A DNA stretch of 33,310 nucleotides from Aquificaceae bacterium (lineage in GTDB: Bacteria; Pseudomonadota; Gammaproteobacteria; Thiotrichales; Thiotrichaceae): positions 1-33,310 of the forward strand of contig QOAQ01000136.1 of NCBI GenBank assembly GCA_003972955.1, written 5' to 3'. Shown here in pieces: positions 9,418 to 17,733 of this stretch. Under the pieces are notes generated by a model. It did not search any database and was not told the origin of the DNA. It saw nothing but the letters and a program-made list of their open reading frames with translations. The position numbers were made by a program, and so were the translations under genes. Numbering within the stretch: position 1 is the first letter of the stretch; the number at the start of each line of letters is the position of its first letter.

Positions 9418-10158
9418 ATGAAAAGAACCATTGCAAAAAAGCATAAACGATCACTTTTAGCTATTATCAGCCTCACTATCGCTTGTCTGCTTTCAAATAG
9501 TCTACAGGCATACGAAGCCCCCTATAATATCCCTGTTTTTCGTCATGTACTAAAAAAAGCAAAGCTTCAATTTCCTAGTAAAGAACAAAGAAACTTTGGT
9601 GCATTCAAAGGCTGGGCAAGTGCTAACTTTTATCTAAGCAAAGGTCGTTATATGACCTTTAAAGCAAGAAAACGATATGAAAAACGTATTGTACGCTCCG
9701 AGTTACGCTTTGGACCTGGTGGTTGGTTAGTTAGCTCTAAAAGAGCCAAACTATTAAAATCTGAATTTGCTTTAGATAAACCTCGTAGCATTGAGCAAAT
9801 TACTATCCTACAAATTCATGCCAAAAAACCAAGCTTTCCACTCTTGCGTATTGTTTGGTTAAGAAAACATAAAAGTCTAAAAGATCATCTCTGGGCTATT
9901 GTCCGTCCAAGTCCTTATCATAAAAAAATACATTATATTGATTTAGGAAAACGCCCTAACAACCGCTTCACCCGCGTGAGTATCAGTGTTAGAAATAACC
10001 GTATGCAAATTTGGTTAAATAAACGACTCCGCACTACCCAATCGCTATCCCAATGGAGAGGCACAATAAACTACTATAAAGCAGGTATTTATCTGAGTGG
10101 TAAAAAAGATGTCGGCATGGCAACCGTGCGTTACCGTTTGTTGGAGCATAAAATATAG
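9418..10158 (+). CDS. Secreted polysaccharide lyase-like protein (PL7 / alginate_lyase2 fold)
   Basis: Signal peptide; RSELR, QIH and YYKAGIY match the three PL7 signature motifs R(S/T/N)EL, Q(I/V)H, YFKAG(V/I)YNQ in order. Confidence 0.65.
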   Translation: MKRTIAKKHKRSLLAIISLTIACLLSNSLQAYEAPYNIPVFRHVLKKAKLQFPSKEQRNFGAFKGWASANFYLSKGRYMTFKARKRYEKRIVRSELRFGPGGWLVSSKRAKLLKSEFALDKPRSIEQITILQIHAKKPSFPLLRIVWLRKHKSLKDHLWAIVRPSPYHKKIHYIDLGKRPNNRFTRVSISVRNNRMQIWLNKRLRTTQSLSQWRGTINYYKAGIYLSGKKDVGMATVRYRLLEHKI

Positions 10159-10261
10159 ACTTTACAAGAGAATGTGTTGGCAGCAACAGGGCTTATAATA
10201 GTTAAAGTGATGACTTAAAAATTTATCAGCGTAAATACTAAATTTAGTCTAGTCTTACACC

Positions 10262-11386
10262 GTGATTTATAGAAAAGAAATTGATGGTTTACGCGCACTA
10301 GCGGTTATCCCCGTTGTCCTTTTTCATGCTGGTTTTGAATGGGTCTCGGGGGGCTATGTTGGTGTTGATGTTTTTTTTGTTATCAGCGGTTATTTGATTA
10401 CCTCTATTTTACTAGGGGAGTTGCAAAGTGGTAGCTTTTCTATTCGTAATTTCTATGAACGGCGCGCCCGTAGAATCCTACCTGCTTTATTCTTAGTGTT
10501 ACTTTTTTGCTTACCGTTTGCGTGGCTGTGGTTGTTGCCAGAAGAGTTAGAAGCATTTGCAAGAAGCTTGATAGCCGTCATTGCTTTTGTCTCAAATATT
10601 TTATTTTGGCAAGAAACAGACTATTTTACTGCAAGCACCGACCTTATTCCTTTATTACATACATGGAGTTTGGCGGTTGAAGAACAGTTTTATATTTTCT
10701 TTCCCTTATTTTTAGCCATCTTTTGGAAAGCAGGGCGACGTATTTTATTGGCAGTGATCGCTGTTGTGGCATTAGTAAGTTTAGGTCTTACTGAATGGGG
10801 GTGGCGTTATTATCCTGAAGCTAACTTCTATTTAATTTTTACACGAGCATGGGAGTTGATGATAGGCGCGTTCGTGGCATTTTATCTTTTTTATAAGGAA
10901 CAGCCTCATGGCCAATTTAATGAAATAGTTAGTTTTATCGGGCTTGCTATGATTGTCTCATCACTCTTTTTTTTAGATAAAAGCCTCCCTTTTCCAAGTG
11001 TTTATGCACTAATTCCAACCGTTGGTACAGCACTTGTTATTCTCTTTGCAACGACAAATACCCTCGTTAATAAACTACTTTCCTTAAAACCATTCGTTGC
11101 GATAGGGCTGATTTCTTATAGCGCCTATTTATGGCATCAACCCTTATTTGTCTTTGCGCGCGCTTATTATATGGATGAACCAAATCGTTTGATTATGTCT
11201 GCATTAAGTATAGGCGCATTATTTTTAGCGTATTTAAGTTGGCGCTTTGTGGAGAAGCCCTTTAGAAATAAACAACGCTTTAGTCAAAAGCAAATATTTG
11301 TCTCAGCATTTGTAGTGAGTCTGTTATTTATTGCTGTAGGGGTATTTTTGATAATATCAGAGGGCGCAATGTATCGTTTTGCTTGA
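10262..11386 (+). CDS. Acyltransferase 3 family membrane protein (OafA-like), no SGNH domain
   Basis: YRKEIDGLRALAVIPVVLFHAG, GGYVGVDVFFVISGYLIT, NFYERRARRILPALF; GTG start; stops right after the last predicted TM. Confidence 0.9.
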   Translation: MIYRKEIDGLRALAVIPVVLFHAGFEWVSGGYVGVDVFFVISGYLITSILLGELQSGSFSIRNFYERRARRILPALFLVLLFCLPFAWLWLLPEELEAFARSLIAVIAFVSNILFWQETDYFTASTDLIPLLHTWSLAVEEQFYIFFPLFLAIFWKAGRRILLAVIAVVALVSLGLTEWGWRYYPEANFYLIFTRAWELMIGAFVAFYLFYKEQPHGQFNEIVSFIGLAMIVSSLFFLDKSLPFPSVYALIPTVGTALVILFATTNTLVNKLLSLKPFVAIGLISYSAYLWHQPLFVFARAYYMDEPNRLIMSALSIGALFLAYLSWRFVEKPFRNKQRFSQKQIFVSAFVVSLLFIAVGVFLIISEGAMYRFA

Positions 11387-11410
11387 TTATAGACATTCAC
11401 TTAAATAATT

Positions 11411-11460
11411 TCCCTTCGACTCCGCTCAGGGTACTAGCTCCCTGAGCGGAGTCGAAGGGA
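11411..11460. repeat. Perfect 21-bp hairpin repeat TCCCTTCGACTCCGCTCAGGG-8 nt-CCCTGAGCGGAGTCGAAGGGA
   Basis: Arms 11411-11431 and 11440-11460 are exact reverse complements; loop TACTAGCT. Confidence 0.95.
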
Positions 11461-11488
11461 ATGGAAATTTAATATATGAAAGACTATA
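11457..11488 (+). repeat. Second copy of 32-nt dispersed repeat GGGAATGGAAATTTAATATATGAAAGACTATA
   Basis: 30 of 32 identical to 9271-9302. Partially mirrored upstream of the hairpin (11391-11414, TATAGACATTCACTTAAATAATTTCCC). Confidence 0.85.
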
Positions 11489-11626
11489 GTTTTATTTTTA
11501 TCTGTTGATTTATCTCCAGCTACCTTGCCTTTTTTCCTTGTCATAGGTTAACGAAATAGAGCACTGAACGGTATAAACTTTAACTTGTATTAAAAATAAT
11601 CATTTAAAGTTAGATAGGAAAAGCCC

Positions 11627-12046
11627 GTGATAGTCATAGATACATTGCAAGAACAGAATCATCAAATAGCCGAATTATCCAATGTACTTGAAACACTGCT
11701 AAAAAATAGAGAGCTGTGTGATACTCAAGTAGCCTGTGATATGTTTTTTTCTTATATTGATTTAGTAAAGGAGCATTTACGAGTAGAGGATGAAAATATC
11801 TACCAGCCTATGTTGACGCATAGTGATGCTTCCGTAAAAAAAGTGGCGGATCAATTTATGACAGGTTCAAGTGAAATTAAACGTGTCTTAGGTCAATACT
11901 TAAAACGCTGGAGTCGAAAAAACACATTACGAATTAAAAATCATGATAAATTTTTAAGTGATACCAATGATATGTTTGAATTGATATGGAAAAGAATTAT
12001 TGATGAAACAGAGCATTTATACCCCGTTGTTAGAGAAGTTATGTAA
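11627..12046 (+). CDS. Hemerythrin HHE-domain-like protein
   Basis: All-helical; EQNHQ, VKEHLRVEDENIYQPML, DETEHLYPVV pattern; GTG start. Confidence 0.65.
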   Translation: MIVIDTLQEQNHQIAELSNVLETLLKNRELCDTQVACDMFFSYIDLVKEHLRVEDENIYQPMLTHSDASVKKVADQFMTGSSEIKRVLGQYLKRWSRKNTLRIKNHDKFLSDTNDMFELIWKRIIDETEHLYPVVREVM

Positions 12047-12091
12047 TTGATATTGCAGACTTTAGGACTCAGGATTAAAACTCAGTTGATA

Positions 12092-12153
12092 TATCCGCAC
12101 CCTTCGACAAGCTCAAAGAACTAGCTCCCTGAGCTTGTCGAAGGGGGCGGATA
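12092..12153. repeat. Hairpin repeat TATCCGCACCCTTCGACAAGCTCA...TGAGCTTGTCGAAGGGGGCGGATA
   Basis: 24-nt arms with one mismatch. Shares outer CCCTTCGAC and loop ACTAGCTCCCTGAG with 11411-11460. Confidence 0.92.
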
Positions 12154-12335
12154 GTTTACTATTGTTTAGCCAGTCTTCATGTGGCTGGGAAATGTAATAC
12201 CCTGCTCTTCTTTATCAAAACAAAAAAAAGGGAAAAAAATCCCAAAAAATGATAGACGGTATATATTTTGTAGAGTACTATGCACCCCGCTTCGATCTAG
12301 ATGCTTATTTTTTGAACAATCAAAGGGGAAATAAA

Positions 12336-12665
12336 ATGAAAAATTACATAGTTTCAACAATAGATGGGCTACCTATTGAAAATACATTTAATATACAAAA
12401 AGAAAATGAAGTTGCCGCATTAACAGCCGCACTATCAGGTCTTAGTAAAGGCTTAAGAGAAGATCTCGACCTTGGGGAAATAGGAACAATTATTATTAGT
12501 GGTGATAAAGGATGTTACGGAATGCGCTACATTGATAATGAGCGTATTTTAGGCATGATGGCATCGGATGTAACATCTGAAAATGAATTATTAGCAGATA
12601 TTGATAATTTAACGTTTGCAATGCAAAACAATGAAATATCAATTAATAGTTTAGCTAAGGTTTAA
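12336..12665 (+). CDS. Roadblock/LC7 (MglB-like) domain protein
   Basis: VSTIDGLPIENTF followed by EVAALTAALSGLSKGLREDLDLGEIGTIIISGDKG; ATG at 12336 preceded by AAGGGG. Confidence 0.6.
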   Translation: MKNYIVSTIDGLPIENTFNIQKENEVAALTAALSGLSKGLREDLDLGEIGTIIISGDKGCYGMRYIDNERILGMMASDVTSENELLADIDNLTFAMQNNEISINSLAKV

Positions 12666-12674
12666 GAGGGCGTT

Positions 12675-12860
12675 ATGAAAAAATTAAAAACATCACACAT
12701 AGTAAAAAATATTTTTTATGGACTTCTTTTATTAGTATCGGCATCTGTATTTGTTGTCTTTGCGAATACGAAAGAAATCTCTCCTATTGTTAATACATCC
12801 GATCTTCCTGTTTGCAATATTGAGACACTCTCCAGTTTAGGAGATGAATCACTGTTGTAA
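12675..12860 (+). CDS. Small membrane or secreted peptide (61 aa)
   Basis: One N-terminal hydrophobic segment; starts 10 nt after the Roadblock-like gene. Confidence 0.5.
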   Translation: MKKLKTSHIVKNIFYGLLLLVSASVFVVFANTKEISPIVNTSDLPVCNIETLSSLGDESLL

Positions 12861-12931
12861 TTTTTACTTGGTGTTATTTCTAGCTTCTAAGGAACGGTTA
12901 CCATATATTATTTGCCTGTGTTGTCTGTGGT

Positions 12932-12954
12932 TTTAAACCACGGAACACACTGAA
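12932..12954 (+). repeat. 23-nt repeat TTTAAACCACGGAACACACTGAA
   Basis: 22 of 23 identical to the reverse complement of 14716-14738; sits on a GTGGTTTTAAACCAC palindrome (12927-12941). Confidence 0.8.
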
Positions 12955-13016
12955 TACACGAAAGGTTTGATACTCCGCTACCTTATTAGAGCATGGAAGC
13001 GAGAAAATTTATCTCG

Positions 13017-13658
13017 TTAGCCAATAGTCTCAGCAAAATAAACCGTTTCAAACAATGTATCGTTTTTGTTAAAAAAACTAGGATATGCTTCTTTGATTTT
13101 TGGCATTGCAAATGAAAGAGTCTTATTTACAACATCATCAAGTGAGTAGTCGGGTGATGTCGTGGCATAGAGATGAATATGGTCTTTACCATAAGCCAAG
13201 ACTTCCAGATGACCATCAAATAGAGCACCAGATCCAGAAAACATTGAAGACAGATCAATATCTGTATCTACAAAAAGTGGCTCTCTAGCTTTGGTGATTA
13301 AGCAGATATGAAAGTTCAAGTCAGTAATTATTTGATCAGGGTTGGATGATAATTTTTGCAGTGCCAAGGCTTTTAGCCATTTATGTTTATTGGATAATTG
13401 GAAGTTGTTATCGCTCCATTTGTCATCTTCATTATTACCTTTCTCATCCCGTAAAACAGTATCAAATTTTTCATTATGAGCACTATCGATAATAGATAAA
13501 TTAGGTCTGTATGAAAAACAATCAATTTCACTATCATTTTCAGTAGTTTGTAAAAGAGAGCATAAAATTGTCTCCTCAAATGCTAGTTTTTGGCAAATAC
13601 TGCAATCCTTGGAAATTATATTGTGATGATATTTATAGCATTTATTACAATATGGCAT
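13017..13658 (-). CDS. Zinc-ribbon protein with IS200/RAYT-like HUH (Y1) domain
   Basis: N-term CNKCYKYHHNIISKDCSICQ; then LNFHICLITKAREPLF, LEVLAYGKDHIHLYATTSPDYSLDDVVNKTL (HIH = HUH motif) and terminal LFETVYFAETIG (candidate catalytic Tyr). Confidence 0.6.
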   Translation of the reverse strand: MPYCNKCYKYHHNIISKDCSICQKLAFEETILCSLLQTTENDSEIDCFSYRPNLSIIDSAHNEKFDTVLRDEKGNNEDDKWSDNNFQLSNKHKWLKALALQKLSSNPDQIITDLNFHICLITKAREPLFVDTDIDLSSMFSGSGALFDGHLEVLAYGKDHIHLYATTSPDYSLDDVVNKTLSFAMPKIKEAYPSFFNKNDTLFETVYFAETIG

Positions 13659-13739
13659 TTTTAATATACCTTTATTTCTAGTTTCTAGGCTCTGCGTGGG
13701 AATGAATAAATATCATTATTAGATAATCTCATCAACGCA

Positions 13740-13982
13740 TTAGTTTCGTAATAACCTCTGTAATTTTTCAATAAGAAGTATTTGATTTTTATCTTCTAAA
13801 TTTACATTTCCGAGTAATAAATCAAATAAAAGCGGGTCTTCATATTGCAGTAAGTCTCTAAAAGCTAACTGTTCCTTATCGCTTGCGTTGGTGTAATGTT
13901 GTTGTAGGTATGTGCTAAGTACAAGGTCTAGTTCTTTTACTCCGCGTCGGCATTGCCATTTTAAGTGTGATAATTTGCTCAT
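13740..13982 (-). CDS. sdhE: Succinate dehydrogenase assembly factor SdhE (CptB/YgfY)
   Basis: 80 aa with LKWQCRRGVKELDLVLSTYL (RGxxELD motif); near sdh operon. Confidence 0.88.
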   Translation of the reverse strand: MSKLSHLKWQCRRGVKELDLVLSTYLQQHYTNASDKEQLAFRDLLQYEDPLLFDLLLGNVNLEDKNQILLIEKLQRLLRN

Positions 13983-13990
13983 GGCGTTGC

Positions 13991-14572
13991 CTATAAAGTA
14001 TCTTTCATTGCTTGTGCTAGCTCTATAGAGTTTCTTTTTATACTTTCTTCGATGACGTGCAGGCGGTCGGCTTTAGGGCGGTTTTGGCTTAATTTATACT
14101 TTCCTTGAATTTCAGTTATTTCTATCTCAATCCCAATAATGGCTTTCAACATTGCTTCTTTATATTCAGGTTGCCAAGGTTTTTGCATGGAGGCTTCATA
14201 GGTATTACTCAGTGCTTCAACAAGTTTAGCGAGTGCTTTGTTTTCGGTGATGAGTGTAGCTTTACCGTAAATATGCACTGCTTGGTAATTCCATGTGGGT
14301 ACGCCTGCACTGCTGTACCATGAGGGGGATACATAATCATGCGCTCCTTGGAAGGTGATGAGTAATTCTTGATTTTCAATATTTTTCCATTGAGGATTTC
14401 TTTTTGCTAGGTGGCAGCTCACAGTTTTTTTATCGTCATCGAGAAGAAAGGGGATATGAGAAACAAAGGGGCGATTATCAATGGATGAGATAAGTTGCCC
14501 GAACGCATTGGCTTTGATAAAAGCAAAAAGCTCTTTTTGATCGCTTACATTAAAAGACGTGGGGATATACAT
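13991..14572 (-). CDS. paiB: PaiB-like FMN-binding transcriptional regulator
   Basis: MYIPTSFNVSD start, HLAKRNPQWK, FQGAHDYVSPSWY, VPTWNYQAVHIYG. Confidence 0.88.
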   Translation of the reverse strand: MYIPTSFNVSDQKELFAFIKANAFGQLISSIDNRPFVSHIPFLLDDDKKTVSCHLAKRNPQWKNIENQELLITFQGAHDYVSPSWYSSAGVPTWNYQAVHIYGKATLITENKALAKLVEALSNTYEASMQKPWQPEYKEAMLKAIIGIEIEITEIQGKYKLSQNRPKADRLHVIEESIKRNSIELAQAMKDTL

Positions 14573-14637
14573 AATAAATATTATATCAATTTCCTATATT
14601 GATGTTTCTTAGAGCAAGGCTTCGTATTTAGCAAAAA

Positions 14638-14668
14638 CCTGTGTTTCGCTCACTCAACACAGGCTACA
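14638..14668 (+). repeat. Hairpin CCTGTGTTTCGCTCACTCAACACAGG + CTACA, related to 6821-6850
   Basis: 8-bp perfect stem CCTGTGTT/AACACAGG; shares GTGTTTCG...CTCAACACAGGCTACA with 6821-6850. Confidence 0.75.
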
Positions 14669-14715
14669 TTAGTGCTTCTACGCGATTAAAACATCCATTG
14701 TCCAATGAGCAAGCC

Positions 14716-14738
14716 TTCAGTGTATTCCGTGGTTTAAA
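14716..14738 (-). repeat. Inverted copy of 23-nt repeat TTTAAACCACGGAAYACACTGAA
   Basis: Reverse complement matches 12932-12954 with 1 mismatch. Confidence 0.8.
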
Positions 14739-14761
14739 GATAAGGACTCAGATAATAAGTG

Positions 14762-15544
14762 CTACATTTTTCGTTTTATCATTAAACGCTTTATTTCAGC
14801 AATGGATTTTGCAGGGTTTAAGCCTTTTGGACAGGCTTCTGTGCAGTTCATTATGGTATGACAACGGTACAGTTTAAACGGGTCTTCTAATTCATCAAGG
14901 CGTTCTCCAGTGGCTTCGTCGCGGGAGTCGTTTATCCAACGGTAGGCGTTGAGTAGGGCGGCGGGGCCTAGGTAGCGGTCGCTATTCCACCAGTAACTGG
15001 GGCAGCTTGTGGAGCAACAGGCGCAGAGTATACATTCGTATAATCCGTCGAGTTTGTCGCGGTCTTGTTTAGATTGGAGGCGTTCTTTATCAGGTGATAC
15101 GGGGGCTGTAGTTTTCATCCACGGTTCTACGGAGGCGTGTTGCGCGTAAAAGTTGCTTAAATCGGAAACTAAATCTTTAACGACGGGTTGATGTGGTAGC
15201 GGATAAATGGAGACATCGCCTTCAATTTCGGCAATGGGTTTAGTACACGCTAGGGTATTGCCACCGTCGATATTCATTGAGCAAGAGCCACAGATTCCTT
15301 CACGACATGAGCGACGAAATGCCACGCTGGCATCGATCTCATTTTTTATTTTTAGTAAGGCATCTAACACCATTGGCCCACAGTTATCCATATCGATTTC
15401 ATAACGGTCGGTTGAGGGGTGTTTATCGGTCTCAGGATTGTAGCGGTAGATAATAAATGTCTTGATATTTTTTGCACCTGCGGGGGCGCTAAAGTGTTTG
15501 CCTTTACCAACGATGGAGTTTGCGGGTAGTTTAAATTCAGCCAT
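14762..15544 (-). CDS. sdhB: Succinate dehydrogenase iron-sulfur subunit
   Basis: [56 protein letters not shown]. Confidence 0.97.
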   Translation of the reverse strand: MAEFKLPANSIVGKGKHFSAPAGAKNIKTFIIYRYNPETDKHPSTDRYEIDMDNCGPMVLDALLKIKNEIDASVAFRRSCREGICGSCSMNIDGGNTLACTKPIAEIEGDVSIYPLPHQPVVKDLVSDLSNFYAQHASVEPWMKTTAPVSPDKERLQSKQDRDKLDGLYECILCACCSTSCPSYWWNSDRYLGPAALLNAYRWINDSRDEATGERLDELEDPFKLYRCHTIMNCTEACPKGLNPAKSIAEIKRLMIKRKM

Positions 15545-15553
15545 GATATTAAC

Positions 15554-17344
15554 TCAGTAAACGCGTTTTTTAGGAGGGATAACGTCGCAATCATCCGTTA
15601 AGGTGTACATATGTACAGGACGCGCATCAAAACGTACCTTACCTTTTTGATTGACCCATGCGAGGGTATGTTTCATCCAGTTTTCATCATCGCGGTCGGG
15701 GAAGTCTTCGCGGGCGTGTCCACCTCGGCTTTCTTCGCGTTGTAATGCACCTTGGATAATAGTTTGTGCTTGGGCTAATAAATTCTCTAGCTCTAAGGTT
15801 TCAAGGAGGTCGGTATTCCACTGCATACTTCGGTCAGTAATGCCGACTTGCTCAAAGCTGGCAAAAATCTCCTGCATTTTTTCTGCTCCTTGTTGCAGGG
15901 TCTCGCCAGTACGGAAGACGGCGGCATATTGTTGCATAGTGCGTTGCATTTTTTCGCGGATACTGGCAGTGCTGTGTTTACCAGAGGCATTGCGGGTTTT
16001 ATCAAAGCGGTTTAATAGCTGTTCAAATGTGCCTTGTTGTAGTGGCAGATGTGGTGTGTTGGGGGTGATTAATTCAGCGGCACGTATGGCGGCGGCACGT
16101 CCAAACACGATAATATCTAATAAAGAGTTTGATCCTAGACGATTCGCGCCATGTACCGAGACACAAGCTGCTTCACCGATTGCCATTAAACCTGAAACGG
16201 TCGCATCAGGATTATCTCCATCGAGCGTGACCACTTCGCCATGATGATTGGTGGGAATGCCACCCATATTGTAATGTACAGTCGGTAGTACGGGGATAGG
16301 GTCTTTGGTGACATCGACTCCTGCAAAAATACGCGCACTTTCGGCAATGCCAGGGAGGCGTTCGTTAATAATATCAATACCAAGATGCTGTAAATTTAGG
16401 TAGATATGATCCTTGTCTTCACCTACACCACGCCCTGCATTTATTTCCATCGTCATGGCGCGCGATACCACGTCACGCGAGGCTAAATCTTTGGCATTGG
16501 GGGCATAGCGTTCCATAAAACGCTCCCCTGTGGAATTGGTGAGATACCCCCCTTCGCCCCGCACGCCTTCGGTAATGAGTACTCCCGCGCCATAAACACC
16601 AGTAGGATGAAATTGTACAAATTCCATATCTTGCAGTGGCAGTCCCGCACGTAACACCATCGCACTGCCATCGCCTGTGCAGGTGTGGGCAGAGGTTGCC
16701 GAGAAGAAAACACGCCCACTACCGCCTGTGGCTAACACCACTTGATGACCACGAAAACAGTGTAGCTCGCCCGAGCTTAAATCCCATGCCATTATGCCCT
16801 TGCAAACACCATCTTCCATAATTAAGTCGGTAGCGAAGTATTCAATAAAGAATTCGGCTTTGTGTTTGAGCGATTGCTGATACAGTGTATGTAAAATGGC
16901 ATGACCTGTGCGGTCAGCGGCGGCGCAGGTACGTTGAGCAACGCCTTCGCCATTATGTGTTGTCATGCCACCAAAGGGACGCTGATAAATTTTGCCATCG
17001 GCGGTGCGCGAAAAGGGCACACCAAAATGTTCTAATTCGATAACCGCAGGCGCTGCTTCACGGCACATATATTCAATTGCATCTTGGTCACCTAACCAGT
17101 CAGAGCCTTTGACGGTATCGTACATATGCCATTGCCAGCTATCTTCGCCCATATTGCCCAGAGCAGCCGACATGCCACCTTGTGCGGCAACGGTATGACT
17201 GCGCGTAGGGAAAACTTTAGTGATACAGGCGGTGCTAAGCCCTGCCGCTGCCATGCCTAAGGTGGCACGTAAACCTGCACCACCTGCGCCGACAATCACC
17301 ACATCGTATTGGTGTTCTATAATGTTGTAGCCGTTTATTTCCAT
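15554..17344 (-). CDS. sdhA: Succinate dehydrogenase flavoprotein subunit
   Basis: [65 protein letters not shown]. Start taken at MEINGY, just after the sdhD stop. Confidence 0.97.
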   Translation of the reverse strand: MEINGYNIIEHQYDVVIVGAGGAGLRATLGMAAAGLSTACITKVFPTRSHTVAAQGGMSAALGNMGEDSWQWHMYDTVKGSDWLGDQDAIEYMCREAAPAVIELEHFGVPFSRTADGKIYQRPFGGMTTHNGEGVAQRTCAAADRTGHAILHTLYQQSLKHKAEFFIEYFATDLIMEDGVCKGIMAWDLSSGELHCFRGHQVVLATGGSGRVFFSATSAHTCTGDGSAMVLRAGLPLQDMEFVQFHPTGVYGAGVLITEGVRGEGGYLTNSTGERFMERYAPNAKDLASRDVVSRAMTMEINAGRGVGEDKDHIYLNLQHLGIDIINERLPGIAESARIFAGVDVTKDPIPVLPTVHYNMGGIPTNHHGEVVTLDGDNPDATVSGLMAIGEAACVSVHGANRLGSNSLLDIIVFGRAAAIRAAELITPNTPHLPLQQGTFEQLLNRFDKTRNASGKHSTASIREKMQRTMQQYAAVFRTGETLQQGAEKMQEIFASFEQVGITDRSMQWNTDLLETLELENLLAQAQTIIQGALQREESRGGHAREDFPDRDDENWMKHTLAWVNQKGKVRFDARPVHMYTLTDDCDVIPPKKRVY

Positions 17345-17345
17345 G

Positions 17346-17732
17346 TTATACGCCCCCAAAGGATATTTTTAGAATGGAATATACGCCTAATGCCATCATA
17401 AAATAACTGATAAATTTTACCGTTAAGATAGTGCCTAAGCGGTAGCGATAATCGGCAATGTAATCTTCAATAATCACTTGTAACCCTAAATGCGCGTGTT
17501 GGAAGGAAATAATGACGATAAGTATCATCATCACTGCATTAAAAGGGGATGATAGCCACGTAACGACATGGGCATAACTCGCTTCAGGCAATAATGCGAT
17601 GCTAAAGCAAAACCAGAGAGTCAGTGGAATAAGTGCTAATGCGGTAAGGCGTTGTAGCCAAAAATGATGCGAGGCATCCGGCGACACACCAAGACCTTTA
17701 ACCTTAGCTAAGGGAGAGCGTAAATCGTTCAT
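17346..17732 (-). CDS. sdhD: Succinate dehydrogenase membrane anchor subunit
   Basis: Three TM segments, [34 protein letters not shown]. Confidence 0.92.
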   Translation of the reverse strand: MNDLRSPLAKVKGLGVSPDASHHFWLQRLTALALIPLTLWFCFSIALLPEASYAHVVTWLSSPFNAVMMILIVIISFQHAHLGLQVIIEDYIADYRYRLGTILTVKFISYFMMALGVYSILKISFGGV

Positions 17733-17733
17733 G

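Noticed and set aside
11576-11611. AACTTTAA...TTAAAGTT inverted repeat before the hemerythrin-like gene
   Set aside because: Short AT-rich 8-bp arms; could be an operator but is expected by chance in this DNA.
15651-16244. 197-aa antisense ORF inside sdhA
   Set aside because: Shadow ORF of the sdhA codon pattern (Cys/Ser-rich translation); no independent evidence.
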